This document shows positions 8,529-18,321 of a stretch of 64,000 nt of DNA, in pieces. Source of the stretch: Haloplanus natans DSM 17983 (lineage in GTDB: Archaea > Halobacteriota > Halobacteria > Halobacteriales > Haloferacaceae); contig NZ_KE386573.1 of assembly GCF_000427685.1 (NCBI RefSeq), positions 1,906,938 through 1,970,937 on the forward strand, read 5' to 3'. A model generated the notes under the pieces. The model had not been told where the DNA came from, did not search any database, and saw only the letters and a list, made by a program, of their open reading frames with translations. Numbering within the stretch: the first letter of the stretch is position 1; each line of letters opens with the position of its first letter. The position numbers were made by a program, and so were the translations under genes.

Positions 8529-8709
8529 ACAAACACGCCATAGGACTATATAAACAAGAAATCTTTCTCGTAATCAGGCTGTGGCACCGGGAAGGCGAGG
8601 AGGGCATACCCCGCCGTTCGGAGGAATCCCTCAAAAGAATCGCGGCCAGTTCGACGAACCCACCGCCAGCACCACAGCACATAACTCAGTCCAATCAGTT
8701 GAGCCTACC

Positions 8710-10212
8710 ATGTCCCTCTCGCTGGAAGACCTCGATTCCCACCTCTTCAAATGCGCCGACATCATCCGCGACGCGGTTGACCCTACCGACTACAAGGAGT
8801 ACATCCTCCCGCTCGTCTACTACAAGACCATCTCCGACGAGTTCGAGAAGCAGTACGAGGCGAACGTCGAAGAGTACGGCGAGGAGTTCGCCCGCCGACC
8901 GAACCTCTACGACATCCCGGTCGTTCCGGAGGGCTACCTGTGGGACGACCTCCGCTCCGTCAACGACAACGTCGATCAGGCTCTGAACGAGGCCTTCGAC
9001 GCCCTTACCGAGGAAAACCCCGAACTGCAAGGCCTCTTTCGCGCCGACTACATCGACGCCGACGCCCTCAACGACGACCGCCTCGGGAAGCTCGTCGAAC
9101 ACCTGAACAAGTACGATCTCGACCGCGACAGCATCCCACCGGATATGCTCGGCGAGGCGTACATGGACCTCGTCCGGCACTTCGCCGAAGAAGAAGGCAA
9201 ATCCGGGGGTCAGTTCTTCACACCGCCCCACATCGTCAACCTCTGTGTCCGTCTCGTGGACGAGTTCGAGGACGGCATGACCTTCCACGACCCGACCGTC
9301 GGCTCCGGCGGGATGCTCATCGAGGCCGCTCGCTACTACCGCGAAGCGCAGGGCGGCGACCCCGAGAAACTCACCTTCACCGGGCAGGAGATCAACCCCG
9401 ACATCGCCGCGATTGCGAAGATGAACCTCTCCATCCACGGGCTGAACGGGGAGATCGAACGCGAGGACTCGCTGTCGAATCCGGCGTTCACCGACGAGGA
9501 GGAGAACGAACTGACGCGCTTCGACCGCGTTCTCGCCAATTTCCCCTTCTCGGCTGACTGGGCGAAGGACGACCTTCAGGACGATCCCTACGAACGCTTT
9601 GACTGGCACGACAAACTCCCGCGTGCCGACCGGGGCGACTACGCCTTCATCATGCACATGGCGAAGCAACTGAAGCGCCCCGACCGCGATGGAAGCGGCG
9701 GGAAGGCGGCCATCGTCATCCCCCACGGCGTGCTGTTCCGAAAGCACGAGCAACGGTATCGAGAGCCGATGCTTGAGGACGATCTGGTTGAGGCCATCGT
9801 CGGCCTTCCCGAGAACCTCTTCCAGAACAATTCGATCCCGTCGGCGGTCCTCGTGTTGAACGCGGATAAGCCCGCGGAGCGAGAGGACGAAGTGCAGTTC
9901 ATCCACGCCGCCGACGAGGACTTCTATCGGGAGCTGTCGAATCAGAACGAACTGACTGAGGAGGGGCTGGATCACATCGTCGAGAACTTCCGCGAGTGGG
10001 CGACCGAGGAGCGCGTGAGTCGGACGGTGTCGCTGGACGAGATTCGAGAGAACGACTACAATCTGAATATCGCGCTGTACGTCGATACGACCGAACCTGA
10101 AGAAGACATCGACGTGGCGGAGGAGTTGGCAAAGTTACGCGAGTTGCAGGCCGAACGGGACGAGATCGAGGCGACGATGGATCAGCACATGGAGGCGCTG
10201 AACTATGAGTGA
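8710..10212 (+). CDS. hsdM: type I restriction-modification system, methyltransferase subunit
   Basis: N6-adenine DNA methyltransferase subunit of 500 residues. The N-terminal HsdM helical domain is followed by GGQFFTPPHIVNL, SAM motif DPTVGSGGML (about residue 197) and the catalytic position LANFPFS (about 277), where most families read N-P-P-F; the change of the second residue to Phe is noted. The frame is open from 8581, but ATG 8710 gives the family N terminus (MSLSLEDLDSHLFKCADIIR). The stop overlaps the hsdS start by 8 bases, a sign of translational coupling. With HsdS it forms the M2S modification complex, and with HsdR the restriction complex. Confidence 0.95.
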   Translation: MSLSLEDLDSHLFKCADIIRDAVDPTDYKEYILPLVYYKTISDEFEKQYEANVEEYGEEFARRPNLYDIPVVPEGYLWDDLRSVNDNVDQALNEAFDALTEENPELQGLFRADYIDADALNDDRLGKLVEHLNKYDLDRDSIPPDMLGEAYMDLVRHFAEEEGKSGGQFFTPPHIVNLCVRLVDEFEDGMTFHDPTVGSGGMLIEAARYYREAQGGDPEKLTFTGQEINPDIAAIAKMNLSIHGLNGEIEREDSLSNPAFTDEEENELTRFDRVLANFPFSADWAKDDLQDDPYERFDWHDKLPRADRGDYAFIMHMAKQLKRPDRDGSGGKAAIVIPHGVLFRKHEQRYREPMLEDDLVEAIVGLPENLFQNNSIPSAVLVLNADKPAEREDEVQFIHAADEDFYRELSNQNELTEEGLDHIVENFREWATEERVSRTVSLDEIRENDYNLNIALYVDTTEPEEDIDVAEELAKLRELQAERDEIEATMDQHMEALNYE

Positions 10213-11593
10213 GGAGGCGACGCTGGACGAATTTGCTGATTCATCGGAGGAACAACAAAAGAAACCACAGCAACCCGAAAGTCGGTTTTGGGGCGAGATT
10301 CCGGAGGGCTGGGAACTCGTCAACGGCTCCGAGGTGTACGACGTAAATCCGAATCCGAAGCCTTCCGAGGAGCCAAACACGTATATCGAGATGGACGCCC
10401 TCGATACGGAACTTCCGTGGCCCAAGTACTTCGGGGAACGGAACGCCTCGGAGTACAGCGGCAAGACGTTCAGCGAGGGCGACACTCTCTTTGCTCGGAT
10501 CACTCCGTGTACCGAGAACGGAAAGGCCGCCTTCGTCCCCGAGATGGAAACGGAGGTCGGCATCGGATCGACGGAGTACGCTGTCCTCTCTCCGAAGATA
10601 GACCGAATCCATCCGTGGCTTCTGTACTACCTCGGCAAATCGTATCCGGTACACAACTATGCTGTGTCTCGGATGCGTGGCTCGACAGGTCGCCAGCGTG
10701 TCCCGTTCAGCGTCTTCCGCCGTGAGTTGGATATCGCCCTTCCACCAGTTGAAGAACAGCGCAAAATCGCCACCGTACTCTACACGATTGACCGGGCGAT
10801 TGAGAAGACCGAGGAAACCATAGAACAGAGGACTCGGGTGAAGAAAGGGCTGATGCAAGACCTATTCCGGTATGGGTTAGATGAGGATGGAAAACTCCGT
10901 AGTTCGGACAGTAATTCTGAGCCGTACCGGAAGACGAAGTACGGCGAAATTCCCGAGAGTTGGGACATTGTTCCGTTGAACCAACTTGTCCCTGAAGACG
11001 CCCCTATCGTCTACGGAATATTGAAGCCGGGCGATCATCAGCCAGACGGCGTTCCTGTTGTGAAGGTGAAAGATATCCACGATGGGGAAGTAAAGCAAGG
11101 CGACCTTCTTCACACATCTCATGAAATACATGAAGATTTCAAACGAGCCGAATTGAGGGAAGGCGACCTGTTGTTTACCATCCGTGGAACGGTCGGCAGA
11201 ATGGCCTTTGTTCCGGAAAGTTTGGACGGGGGGAACATTACCCAGGACACGGCCCGTATCCGGGTTACGGAGGCAAATCCCCGTTTCATTCGGTACTTCT
11301 TCGAGACGGAAACGCCAAACAACTACTTCGAGAGGAACACTATCGGTCAGGCTGTTCAGGGAATCAATCTGGAAGACCTTCGAGAGGTACCCGTTCACCT
11401 CCCCTCCGAAGAAGAACAAGCCCGAATTGTTGAGATAATTGACCAGCATTCTGAGTCACTCAGAAACGAGCGTGAATACAGACAGAGCCTCCAGCGCCTC
11501 AAGCAAGGCCTCATGCAAGACCTCCTCTCCGGAACAGTCCGAACGACCGACACTAACATAGCGGTCCCCGAAGAAATCGCCCAACATGGTTAA
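10205..11593 (+). CDS. hsdS: type I restriction-modification system, specificity subunit
   Basis: Specificity subunit of 462 residues that selects the two half-sites of the recognition sequence. It shows two target-recognition domains, each opened by a related motif (WGEIPEGWELV near residue 29; YGEIPESWDIV near 245) and each followed by a conserved helical spacer (PPVEEQRKIATVL; PSEEEQARIVEII) ending in KGLMQDL or QGLMQDL. The second half has lower GC than the first, as expected when recognition domains are exchanged. It overlaps hsdM by 8 bases and hsdR by 8 bases. Confidence 0.95.
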   Translation: MSEEATLDEFADSSEEQQKKPQQPESRFWGEIPEGWELVNGSEVYDVNPNPKPSEEPNTYIEMDALDTELPWPKYFGERNASEYSGKTFSEGDTLFARITPCTENGKAAFVPEMETEVGIGSTEYAVLSPKIDRIHPWLLYYLGKSYPVHNYAVSRMRGSTGRQRVPFSVFRRELDIALPPVEEQRKIATVLYTIDRAIEKTEETIEQRTRVKKGLMQDLFRYGLDEDGKLRSSDSNSEPYRKTKYGEIPESWDIVPLNQLVPEDAPIVYGILKPGDHQPDGVPVVKVKDIHDGEVKQGDLLHTSHEIHEDFKRAELREGDLLFTIRGTVGRMAFVPESLDGGNITQDTARIRVTEANPRFIRYFFETETPNNYFERNTIGQAVQGINLEDLREVPVHLPSEEEQARIVEIIDQHSESLRNEREYRQSLQRLKQGLMQDLLSGTVRTTDTNIAVPEEIAQHG

Positions 11594-14540
11594 TATCCCA
11601 TCCGAGGGCGGCGTCGAGCTATCGCTTCTCTCGTGGCTCGATGGCCTCGGATGGGAAACCCACGGACAGGATGGCGACCGTGGCGCGAACGTTCTCGACG
11701 ACACCTACGACCGGACATCTCACGAAGTCATCTACTGGGACCTACTGGCCGAGCAAGTCGTCGCACTCAACGACGACGTGACCGAGGAGAACGTCGAGAA
11801 GTTCGTCTCGTCGCTGAAACGCGATCTCGACACCGAGAACCTGATCGACGGCAACCGAGCGTTCCACCAACTCCTCACCAAGGGCAAGACCTTCTCCGTT
11901 CAGCGTCCGGACGGATCAAGCGAGACGATCTACGTCGATCTGATCGACTTCGAGAACCCGGAGAACAATCGCTTTCACGCCGTCAATCAGTTTGCCGTCG
12001 CCCGCGAGACGACCATCCGCCCCGACGTGTCCCTGTTCGTCAACGGGATTCCGCTGGTGACGATGGAACTCAAGAGCGTCGCACAGGACAACGACTGGCA
12101 CGACGCCGTGAGCGACCTACTGGACTACGAGGAGGACGTTCCTCGGCTGTTCGTCCCCGGCCTGTTCAACGTCGCCGCCGACACGATGGAACTCCGCTAC
12201 GGCGCGGTCGGCGCTCCCCGCGAGTTCTACGAACCGTGGAACGACGCGCCGCCGCAGTTCGAGGACGACAACGAGATGAAGCAGGCGGTGCAGGCGCTCT
12301 GCAATCGCCGGACGATTCTCGACCTGCTGAAGCACTTCGTCTTCTACGAACGGCGGGCGGGGGGCGACGCGAAGATCGTGCCGCGGTATATGCAGTACTA
12401 CGCGGTAAATCGAATCCTCGACCGCGTCGGGACGGGCGCCGAAAAGCGCGGCTTGATCTGGCACACGCAGGGATCGGGGAAGTCCTTCACCATGCTTTAC
12501 GCCGCCGAGAATCTCCTCTCCCGCGACGTGGCCCGCAACCCGCAGGTCTTCATCATCGTCGATACGGACAAGCTCAACAGCCAGATGCGGGATCAGTTAG
12601 CGAACCTCTCCTTGGAGCAATGGACGGAAGCCGAGAGCATCGACGACCTCCAGCGACTTATCGAGGAGGGGCAGAGCCAACTCGTCCTGACGACCATCCA
12701 GAAGTTCCAAGACGTGGAGCCGGACGTGCAGGGCAACGACGAGGTGATCGTCATGTCCGACGAGGCCCACCGCTTCATGGAGGCCGATCTCGGCAGTCGG
12801 CTCGACGCCGCGCTTCCCGAGTGCTATCACTTCGGATTCACCGGAACTCCGGTGCGTGAAGGCGAGCGCCACGAGGACCGGAACACGTTCCGCGAGTTCT
12901 CCCCCGAGGGCGAGGACTACCTCCACCGCTATTCGGTCAAGCAGGGGATCGAGGACGGGCTGATTCTCCCCGTCTACTTCACGCTCCGCCACGAGATGGA
13001 GTGGGAGATCGACGAGGCCGGACTCGACGAGGAGTTCGAACAGGAGTTCCGGGGGCTGAGTACGGACGAAAAACGCGATTTGATCCGCGAGAAGGTGACG
13101 GCGAGGACGCTGGCCGAAATCGAACCCCGCGTGGATCGCGCCGTCGAAGAGATCGACCGGCACTACGACGACCACGTCGATCCGAACGGCTGGAAGGGGA
13201 TGGTCGTCACGCCAAGCCGCCGATCCGCCGCGATGTACGGCGAGCGACTCGTGGACCGTCGCGGCGAGGACGAGGTCGAAGTCCTCTACACGGCGACCAA
13301 CGACGACCCCGAACTGATCCGGCAGTTCCACACGGACTCCGAGGAACGCGATAGCATCGTCAAGAGATTCAAAGGAGAAGACGAGCCGAAGCTCCTCGTG
13401 GTTCACAATATGCTCCTGACGGGCTTCGACGCGCCGGTGCTGAAGACGATGTATCTGGATCGGAACCTGAAGAATCACAACCTCATGCAGGCCATCGCCC
13501 GGACGAATCGGCCTGCCGAGGGCAAGGAGAACGGCGAGATCGTGGACTTCCAAGGCGTCTTCGAGAACATCGACGAGGCGCTGGACTACGACGCCGAGAC
13601 GAAGGCCTACGCCGCCCGCGACAAGGACGAGCTTTTCGACGAACTCGTCGATCACGTAGAGACGGTCCTGGAGATCTTCGACGGCATCCCGAAGACCGAC
13701 ACGCAGGAAGCGACCTACGAGGCCGTCGAACGGGTTAGCACGCACCCGGAACGGCGCGAGTTCAAACAGGGCTTCCGGCGACTCCAGAATCTCTACGAAG
13801 CGGTCGCCCCCGACAAGCGTCTCGTCACTGAAAACATCGACCGGAAGTACAAGTGGCTCAGTCGTGTCCACGTCGCGTTCAAGCGAACGACCTCCGGGGA
13901 CGACGACCCCGAAGAGGAGATGCGCGAGAAGACGCGAGAGATCATCGACAAACACGTCGAAATCGGCGAGATCAAACGCGACTTCCCGACGTACAAGCTC
14001 GGCGAGGAGTATCTCGAAGACGTTGAGGGCCTCGATAACCCCGGCGTGAAGGCGTCACAGATCGCCCACGCGACCAAAGAGCATCTGCACCCCCGAGAGA
14101 ATCAGAATCCCCGATACAAGCGACTGAGTGAACGCGTCACGGACATCGTGGAGCGATGGCAGGGCAACGAAGTGAGCGATCCCGAAGCCGTCGAAGCCCT
14201 GCAAGCCGTCGAAGCGGAGATTCTGGACGTGCAGGAAGAGGCCGAAGAGCAGGGGATGGACGACGCCGAGTTCGCGGTCTACACCCATCTCACCGAGGAG
14301 ACGGACGCGGGACTCTCGGAGAACGAAGCCGAAGCCGTTGCCCGAGAAATCGTCTCCCAGTTCCACGAGCGGGTGGATCGGAACTATCCCGGCTGGAAGA
14401 CGAACCAGCAGACGATTAGCGAAATCGAGCGCATCCTCCTCGACGTGCTGGTCGTCGAACGTGATCTGGGATACCTCATTCAGGACGATGACGAGTTCGT
14501 GGATTCGATTCGGGAGTACCTGATTCAGAACCATGGCTAA
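11586..14540 (+). CDS. hsdR: type I restriction endonuclease, motor/nuclease subunit
   Basis: A 984-residue restriction subunit. The N-terminal nuclease domain carries the D...ExK residues in RPDVSLFVNG and TMELKS. The SF2 translocase has Walker A HTQGSGKSF, motif II SDEAHR, motif III FGFTGTP and motif VI QAIARTNR. The C-terminal part is helical and charged and should bind the MTase core. Length is normal and no break is seen. The start overlaps the hsdS stop by 8 bases, and its own stop overlaps the following metallopeptidase start by 8 bases, so all four genes look like one translationally coupled operon. Confidence 0.95.
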   Translation: MVNIPSEGGVELSLLSWLDGLGWETHGQDGDRGANVLDDTYDRTSHEVIYWDLLAEQVVALNDDVTEENVEKFVSSLKRDLDTENLIDGNRAFHQLLTKGKTFSVQRPDGSSETIYVDLIDFENPENNRFHAVNQFAVARETTIRPDVSLFVNGIPLVTMELKSVAQDNDWHDAVSDLLDYEEDVPRLFVPGLFNVAADTMELRYGAVGAPREFYEPWNDAPPQFEDDNEMKQAVQALCNRRTILDLLKHFVFYERRAGGDAKIVPRYMQYYAVNRILDRVGTGAEKRGLIWHTQGSGKSFTMLYAAENLLSRDVARNPQVFIIVDTDKLNSQMRDQLANLSLEQWTEAESIDDLQRLIEEGQSQLVLTTIQKFQDVEPDVQGNDEVIVMSDEAHRFMEADLGSRLDAALPECYHFGFTGTPVREGERHEDRNTFREFSPEGEDYLHRYSVKQGIEDGLILPVYFTLRHEMEWEIDEAGLDEEFEQEFRGLSTDEKRDLIREKVTARTLAEIEPRVDRAVEEIDRHYDDHVDPNGWKGMVVTPSRRSAAMYGERLVDRRGEDEVEVLYTATNDDPELIRQFHTDSEERDSIVKRFKGEDEPKLLVVHNMLLTGFDAPVLKTMYLDRNLKNHNLMQAIARTNRPAEGKENGEIVDFQGVFENIDEALDYDAETKAYAARDKDELFDELVDHVETVLEIFDGIPKTDTQEATYEAVERVSTHPERREFKQGFRRLQNLYEAVAPDKRLVTENIDRKYKWLSRVHVAFKRTTSGDDDPEEEMREKTREIIDKHVEIGEIKRDFPTYKLGEEYLEDVEGLDNPGVKASQIAHATKEHLHPRENQNPRYKRLSERVTDIVERWQGNEVSDPEAVEALQAVEAEILDVQEEAEEQGMDDAEFAVYTHLTEETDAGLSENEAEAVAREIVSQFHERVDRNYPGWKTNQQTISEIERILLDVLVVERDLGYLIQDDDEFVDSIREYLIQNHG

Positions 14541-15255
14541 GTCCCAACGTCGAAAGATCGACCTGCTGGGCGACACCGTGGAGTACGACGTTCGACGGAG
14601 TGCCGACGCCACGAAGCCCCGGATCGACGTGGACATCCACGGTGTTACGGTCGTCCTGCCCGAGACTGAAGCGACTTCGCCGACGAAGATACTCCAAGAG
14701 AACGCGGCGTGGGTTATCGAGAAGAAGCGGAAGTACGACACCTACCGGGAGCAGATCCCAGAGCGTAGCTTCGATAAGGGCGCGGTGTTCCCGTACCTTG
14801 GAGAGCCGCACGAAATCGTCGTGGAACGTCGCCCATCCTCCAGCGTCGTTGACGACACGTTCCGGCTCGCAGAACATCACGTCGAAGAGACTTCGGTGAA
14901 GCGAGCCTTGGAAACCCTCTATCGGCGAAAGGCGAGGGAGCGATTCGAACGGCGAGCAGATCACTTCGCGGCGACGATGAACGTGGACTACGAGCAGATC
15001 GAAATCAGAAACCAGCGAACCAAGTGGGGAAGTTGTTCCTCAACCGGGACGCTCGGGCTGAATTGGCGATTGATGATGGCTCCGCCCGACGTTCTGGACT
15101 ACGTCGTCATCCACGAACTCGCGCATCTTCGAGAACCGAATCACACCGACGCGTTCTGGTCACTCGTCGCGGAGCATGATCCCGATTACGAGGGTCACGC
15201 CCAATGGCTCGATGAGCATAGCGTCCAGCTTATCTTCTCGGAGGACGACCTCTGA
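14533..15255 (+). CDS. YgjP/DUF45-family zinc metallopeptidase linked to type I RM
   Basis: A 240-residue protein of the YgjP (DUF45, WLM/SprT-like) family. The metal site is HELAHLREPNHTDAFW near residues 194-209 (HExxH plus a third His), preceded by the family hallmark RTKWGSCSSTGTLGLNWRL. The family often follows hsdR in type I operons; its role there is not established. The 8-base overlap with hsdR shows co-translation, so it is functionally tied to the restriction system here, perhaps in turnover of HsdR or of protein-DNA adducts (inference). Confidence 0.88.
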   Translation: MAKSQRRKIDLLGDTVEYDVRRSADATKPRIDVDIHGVTVVLPETEATSPTKILQENAAWVIEKKRKYDTYREQIPERSFDKGAVFPYLGEPHEIVVERRPSSSVVDDTFRLAEHHVEETSVKRALETLYRRKARERFERRADHFAATMNVDYEQIEIRNQRTKWGSCSSTGTLGLNWRLMMAPPDVLDYVVIHELAHLREPNHTDAFWSLVAEHDPDYEGHAQWLDEHSVQLIFSEDDL

Positions 15256-15850
15256 GATCTGGGAAACCGATGTGGTCAGCTGGAAGGCGGCGAGTTGAAT
15301 CCGCCGATATGTAGAAATTGTTAATTTAACCTAATTGGATAAAAACTAAACATTCGTAATATTCTTTTTCAAGAAGAGCGACTGGCGTCGGTCGATCTCA
15401 GCGTGCATCAGATAGCTCTTAGCGAGTGATAGAGCCGAGTTTTATTGAGATAATGGAAACCACTCGCAGATTATTTCTCGGAGACACAAGCCAATTTTGG
15501 GCGTTAGAGCGGCAGGTGTCCTTACTTCACCGTGGCCTGCTCGTAAAGTACGGCTTCTACTTGCTAAGCCTCTACTTGGACAGTCGGTCAGCGTCAATTG
15601 TCGCCGTCTCAGGCAGTACAAACACCCATCTATCGATACATCAGCCAGAGATTGACCAAACTTGAAGCTGAGATTCAATTATTCCACCACAAAATCGGGA
15701 TACACCGTCTGTAAAGAGGATTTTATCATTAGTGATCTCAATATCTTCTTTTTAGATATTATGTAGTCTACTCGCCGACCTTCCCGAGGTAGATATTTGA
15801 ACTCAGATATTTGCTTCTAATAACTTAGTTCTAAAAGTTGAAGTTAACGT

Positions 15851-15882
15851 CGTAGTACTATAATATAATAATATATACTACG
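15851..15882. repeat. inverted repeat around an AT-only core
   Basis: Arms CGTAGTA (15851-15857) and TACTACG (15876-15882) flank an 18-base core made almost wholly of A and T. Outside the arms, GTTAACG and TAGTTACG extend partial symmetry. It is consistent with a duplex-unwinding or initiator-binding element. Confidence 0.5.
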
Positions 15883-16056
15883 ATAGTTACGTCTTGCTTG
15901 ATTCTTATCCCCTGTCCCTACACTCAATTGGAATGCTGTACCTGATCGACTCTCTGACTGATCCTTCGGGAGACGTGGCCCAACCGTCTATCAGCGGAGC
16001 TGGATATAGTTCGACGAAATACTATATTAAGAATTTTTTCTATTCCTTTTATTTCT

Positions 16057-16072
16057 AATCAAACGTTTGATT
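16057..16072. promoter_or_regulatory. 16-bp perfect palindrome (operator candidate)
   Basis: AATCAAACGTTTGATT is fully self-complementary and sits in AT-rich DNA with no gene. This is the expected form of a dimeric regulator or initiator site. Confidence 0.5.
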
Positions 16073-16075
16073 TGG

Positions 16076-16297
16076 CTATTCGCCGATGATCTCCGCTAAG
16101 CGAACTTCGTCATCGACAGATCGGGATATGTCGCTTCGGAGTTCTCGAATCTGCACAGCATCACATTTTTGGAACGGATCGCCATGGAGTGGCCCAACCT
16201 GAATGCAGACGCCGTTCGGCGTAAAACGCCGACTGAACGAAGAGAAGAGGTGGCGAGGGGGAGTTGTTACACCAGTCGGAGGGTCGAAGCGTCTCAT
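16076..16297 (-). CDS. doubtful small reading frame
   Basis: A 73-codon frame; its second half (HGDPFQKCDAVQIRELRSD, then ISRSVDDEVRLAEIIGE) reads like protein, while the first half is low-complexity. No family is recognised, and a hairpin lies inside it (TTCGGCGT/ACGCCGA). It may be the tail of a decayed gene. Confidence 0.25.
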   Translation of the reverse strand: MRRFDPPTGVTTPPRHLFSSFSRRFTPNGVCIQVGPLHGDPFQKCDAVQIRELRSDISRSVDDEVRLAEIIGE

Positions 16298-16352
16298 TGG
16301 TAACCCCGACCGCGTGGATTGAGTGATTTTGGTCAGAATTCAGGGGTCAATT

Positions 16353-16386
16353 TCACGGTGATCTGAATTCAGATTGTGTTCACCGT
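16353..16386. repeat. nested palindromes upstream of the primase-like gene
   Basis: A 14-bp perfect palindrome ATCTGAATTCAGAT (16361-16374) lies inside a wider inverted repeat ACGGTGA (16355-16361) / TCACCGT (16380-16386). A related CAGAATTCAG is at 16334-16343. The set lies about 300 bases before the primase-like start and could bind the initiator or a repressor. Confidence 0.5.
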
Positions 16387-16683
16387 ATCATAGAAATCGA
16401 GGTAAGTTCAGATAGAATCGATATACAATTCTTTGCTTTTCTACATCAGAACTTCGATAGATTTACACACGTGGATCTTGTAACCCAAATATAGGTTCTC
16501 TCGGGCGATCACCTCCCGACGAGGGCCAGCTCAACCACCTATGCTACTCACCAGTCCATCACTTCGGCACAACGTCCGGCCTTCCAGCTGTCGAACACTC
16601 TCGATCCTCAAAGACGGACTCGTTCGTGACGAGTCATTATTTGAGCGAGTCCATCCCGATGACCCAACGTCGATAATCGGAGA

Positions 16684-18321
16684 ATGAGCGCGGAACAAGA
16701 TGGATCGGTAGACGATCCTACCGCCTTTGACTCCGAGGACAGCTCGCCAGTCATCACGCTCCTCAACAATCGCTATCCAAACTCCACGCCGGTCGTCCGG
16801 TATGCATTCCCACGCGACGACGGTAGTCCGAAACAAGAACCGAGACTCCGTAGCATCCATGCCCCTGTTCCCGACGAAGCTACGTGGGTTAGCGCGATCT
16901 ATTTCGCTACTGATCTTCAAATCAACCGGCTCAACGAATACGCTGACAATCCATACGAGAACCTCTCTCCTGATAACATCGCCAAAACGATTCAGGATGA
17001 GTGTGAGGATGCTGATCGCGTACTCTATCCCATCCATGCCGAAAGTGATGCTCACGAAGATAACAGCGATCACGTGCCTCTCCCGACAATGGTCAGCTGG
17101 CTCCGAGAGTACGCCCGAGAAGTCCTTAACATCCCTCCCGGTGACTGTTCCTTCTACTACTCCGGGAACCGATCTATCCACATCCATAGCCCGCTGTTCG
17201 TGACTGGGGAGAACCTCGGCTGGCTCAAGGAACGAACCGAACAGTTCTGTTCCGAGACTGGTGCAGATCTCGACGCCAGCGTGTATAAACAGAAACAGCA
17301 GTTCCGCATTCCTGGAGCGGATCATCATCGTAATCCTCCCCTCCAGAAGGCAGAAATAGACCCAGACTGGGACCATACTGAGATTATTAGTGCCGCGGCT
17401 ACTGATGTCGCCCGGCCCAACACCTACGCCGAGATACTCACACGCATATTCGATCTCGATGGAACAGCAACTTTCTCAGATCTATTGCTCTCATCAACGG
17501 CCTCCGACTCAGACTCACAGACCTCCCCACTAACCACATGGGAGAGTCGCGTCAATCGCTACGATACCGATCAGCGACGCGCTCATACCGCGCCGGAATT
17601 CTATCCCTACCCCACGGGTGACAATCACGACGGTCGAAGTGTCGCCTCAGTACGGGTCGAGAACAAACCGTTCCAGCGTCGTACAGCAGGAGGAAATCGA
17701 ACCTTTGTCCCGTGCTACTTCTATGGCGCTCACTCCTGCAATGGACGCGAGTACACGAAAGACGAACACTATGCGCCCCTCCAACTGTCGAAGGCTGACG
17801 CCACAAAGTGGACCTACGAACCGGGAGAGACGCTCGTCATCATCGGCGGCGGGAACTATCAATCACTCATCCACGTTGTTGACGAGGAGTTAGCGGAACA
17901 TATTGGCGACCTGCTCGACCCTGATGAAGGCCGCAGAGCGGACGCGCTGGAGGCTCTACAAGACCACGGGTACGATGTCGGATCAGCCGGGACAAGCCGC
18001 TCTACGAACGCTGAAACGGGGGCACAGGGCCATGAGAGTCCGCAAGAGGAAACCAGTCCAGACCAGAAATCCGAGGCCCTGCGTTGCAAAGAACGCGCTG
18101 AACAGGGCGACATCGAAGCATCGTTGTCCCATGGCGAACGCCGGAAAGTCGCCAACCGACTGCTCACGCTGTACGGCTGGGACTCGGCGTGGAACTGGTT
18201 TCAGGAACAGTACGGTGAGGACTTCAACCCAAAGCGGACGTGGAAAGGATTCAAGAGCATTATCAATACGCACTCTTACGACGACGATCTTGCCGAGATC
18301 ACCGTGCCACCTTCCCCGTAA
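16684..18321 (+). CDS. archaeo-eukaryotic primase-like replication protein
   Basis: A 545-residue protein. Residues 158-168 (YSGNRSIHIHS) match AEP primase motif II (SGxRxxHxx), and DLDASVYKQKQ with FRIPGADHH (about residues 194-215) match the third catalytic region of PriS/LigD-type primase-polymerases. The expected first motif DxD appears as TDLQI (about 76-80), so the second acidic residue seems replaced by Gln; another acidic pair nearby may substitute. The C terminus (about 470-545) looks like a helical DNA-binding or helicase-interaction domain. It is probably the replication initiator or primase of the element, with the AT-rich upstream DNA as candidate origin. Confidence 0.65.
   Translation: MSAEQDGSVDDPTAFDSEDSSPVITLLNNRYPNSTPVVRYAFPRDDGSPKQEPRLRSIHAPVPDEATWVSAIYFATDLQINRLNEYADNPYENLSPDNIAKTIQDECEDADRVLYPIHAESDAHEDNSDHVPLPTMVSWLREYAREVLNIPPGDCSFYYSGNRSIHIHSPLFVTGENLGWLKERTEQFCSETGADLDASVYKQKQQFRIPGADHHRNPPLQKAEIDPDWDHTEIISAAATDVARPNTYAEILTRIFDLDGTATFSDLLLSSTASDSDSQTSPLTTWESRVNRYDTDQRRAHTAPEFYPYPTGDNHDGRSVASVRVENKPFQRRTAGGNRTFVPCYFYGAHSCNGREYTKDEHYAPLQLSKADATKWTYEPGETLVIIGGGNYQSLIHVVDEELAEHIGDLLDPDEGRRADALEALQDHGYDVGSAGTSRSTNAETGAQGHESPQEETSPDQKSEALRCKERAEQGDIEASLSHGERRKVANRLLTLYGWDSAWNWFQEQYGEDFNPKRTWKGFKSIINTHSYDDDLAEITVPPSP

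Larger units (their letters stand above)
15256..16683. other. long AT-rich noncoding region, possible replication origin
   Basis: About 1.4 kb without a convincing gene. It is much richer in A+T than its surroundings and holds several inverted repeats: 15851-15882, a 16-bp perfect palindrome at 16057-16072 and nested palindromes at 16353-16386. It ends at the primase-like gene. Archaeal plasmid origins commonly lie beside the replication gene in AT-rich, repeat-rich DNA. A weak reading frame at 15426-15665 (79 codons, GTG start) has no recognisable content. Confidence 0.45.

Noticed and set aside
15426-15665. 79-codon frame in the AT-rich region as a gene
   Set aside because: GTG start, no recognisable motif, and neither strand reads like a conserved protein. 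It may be decayed DNA.
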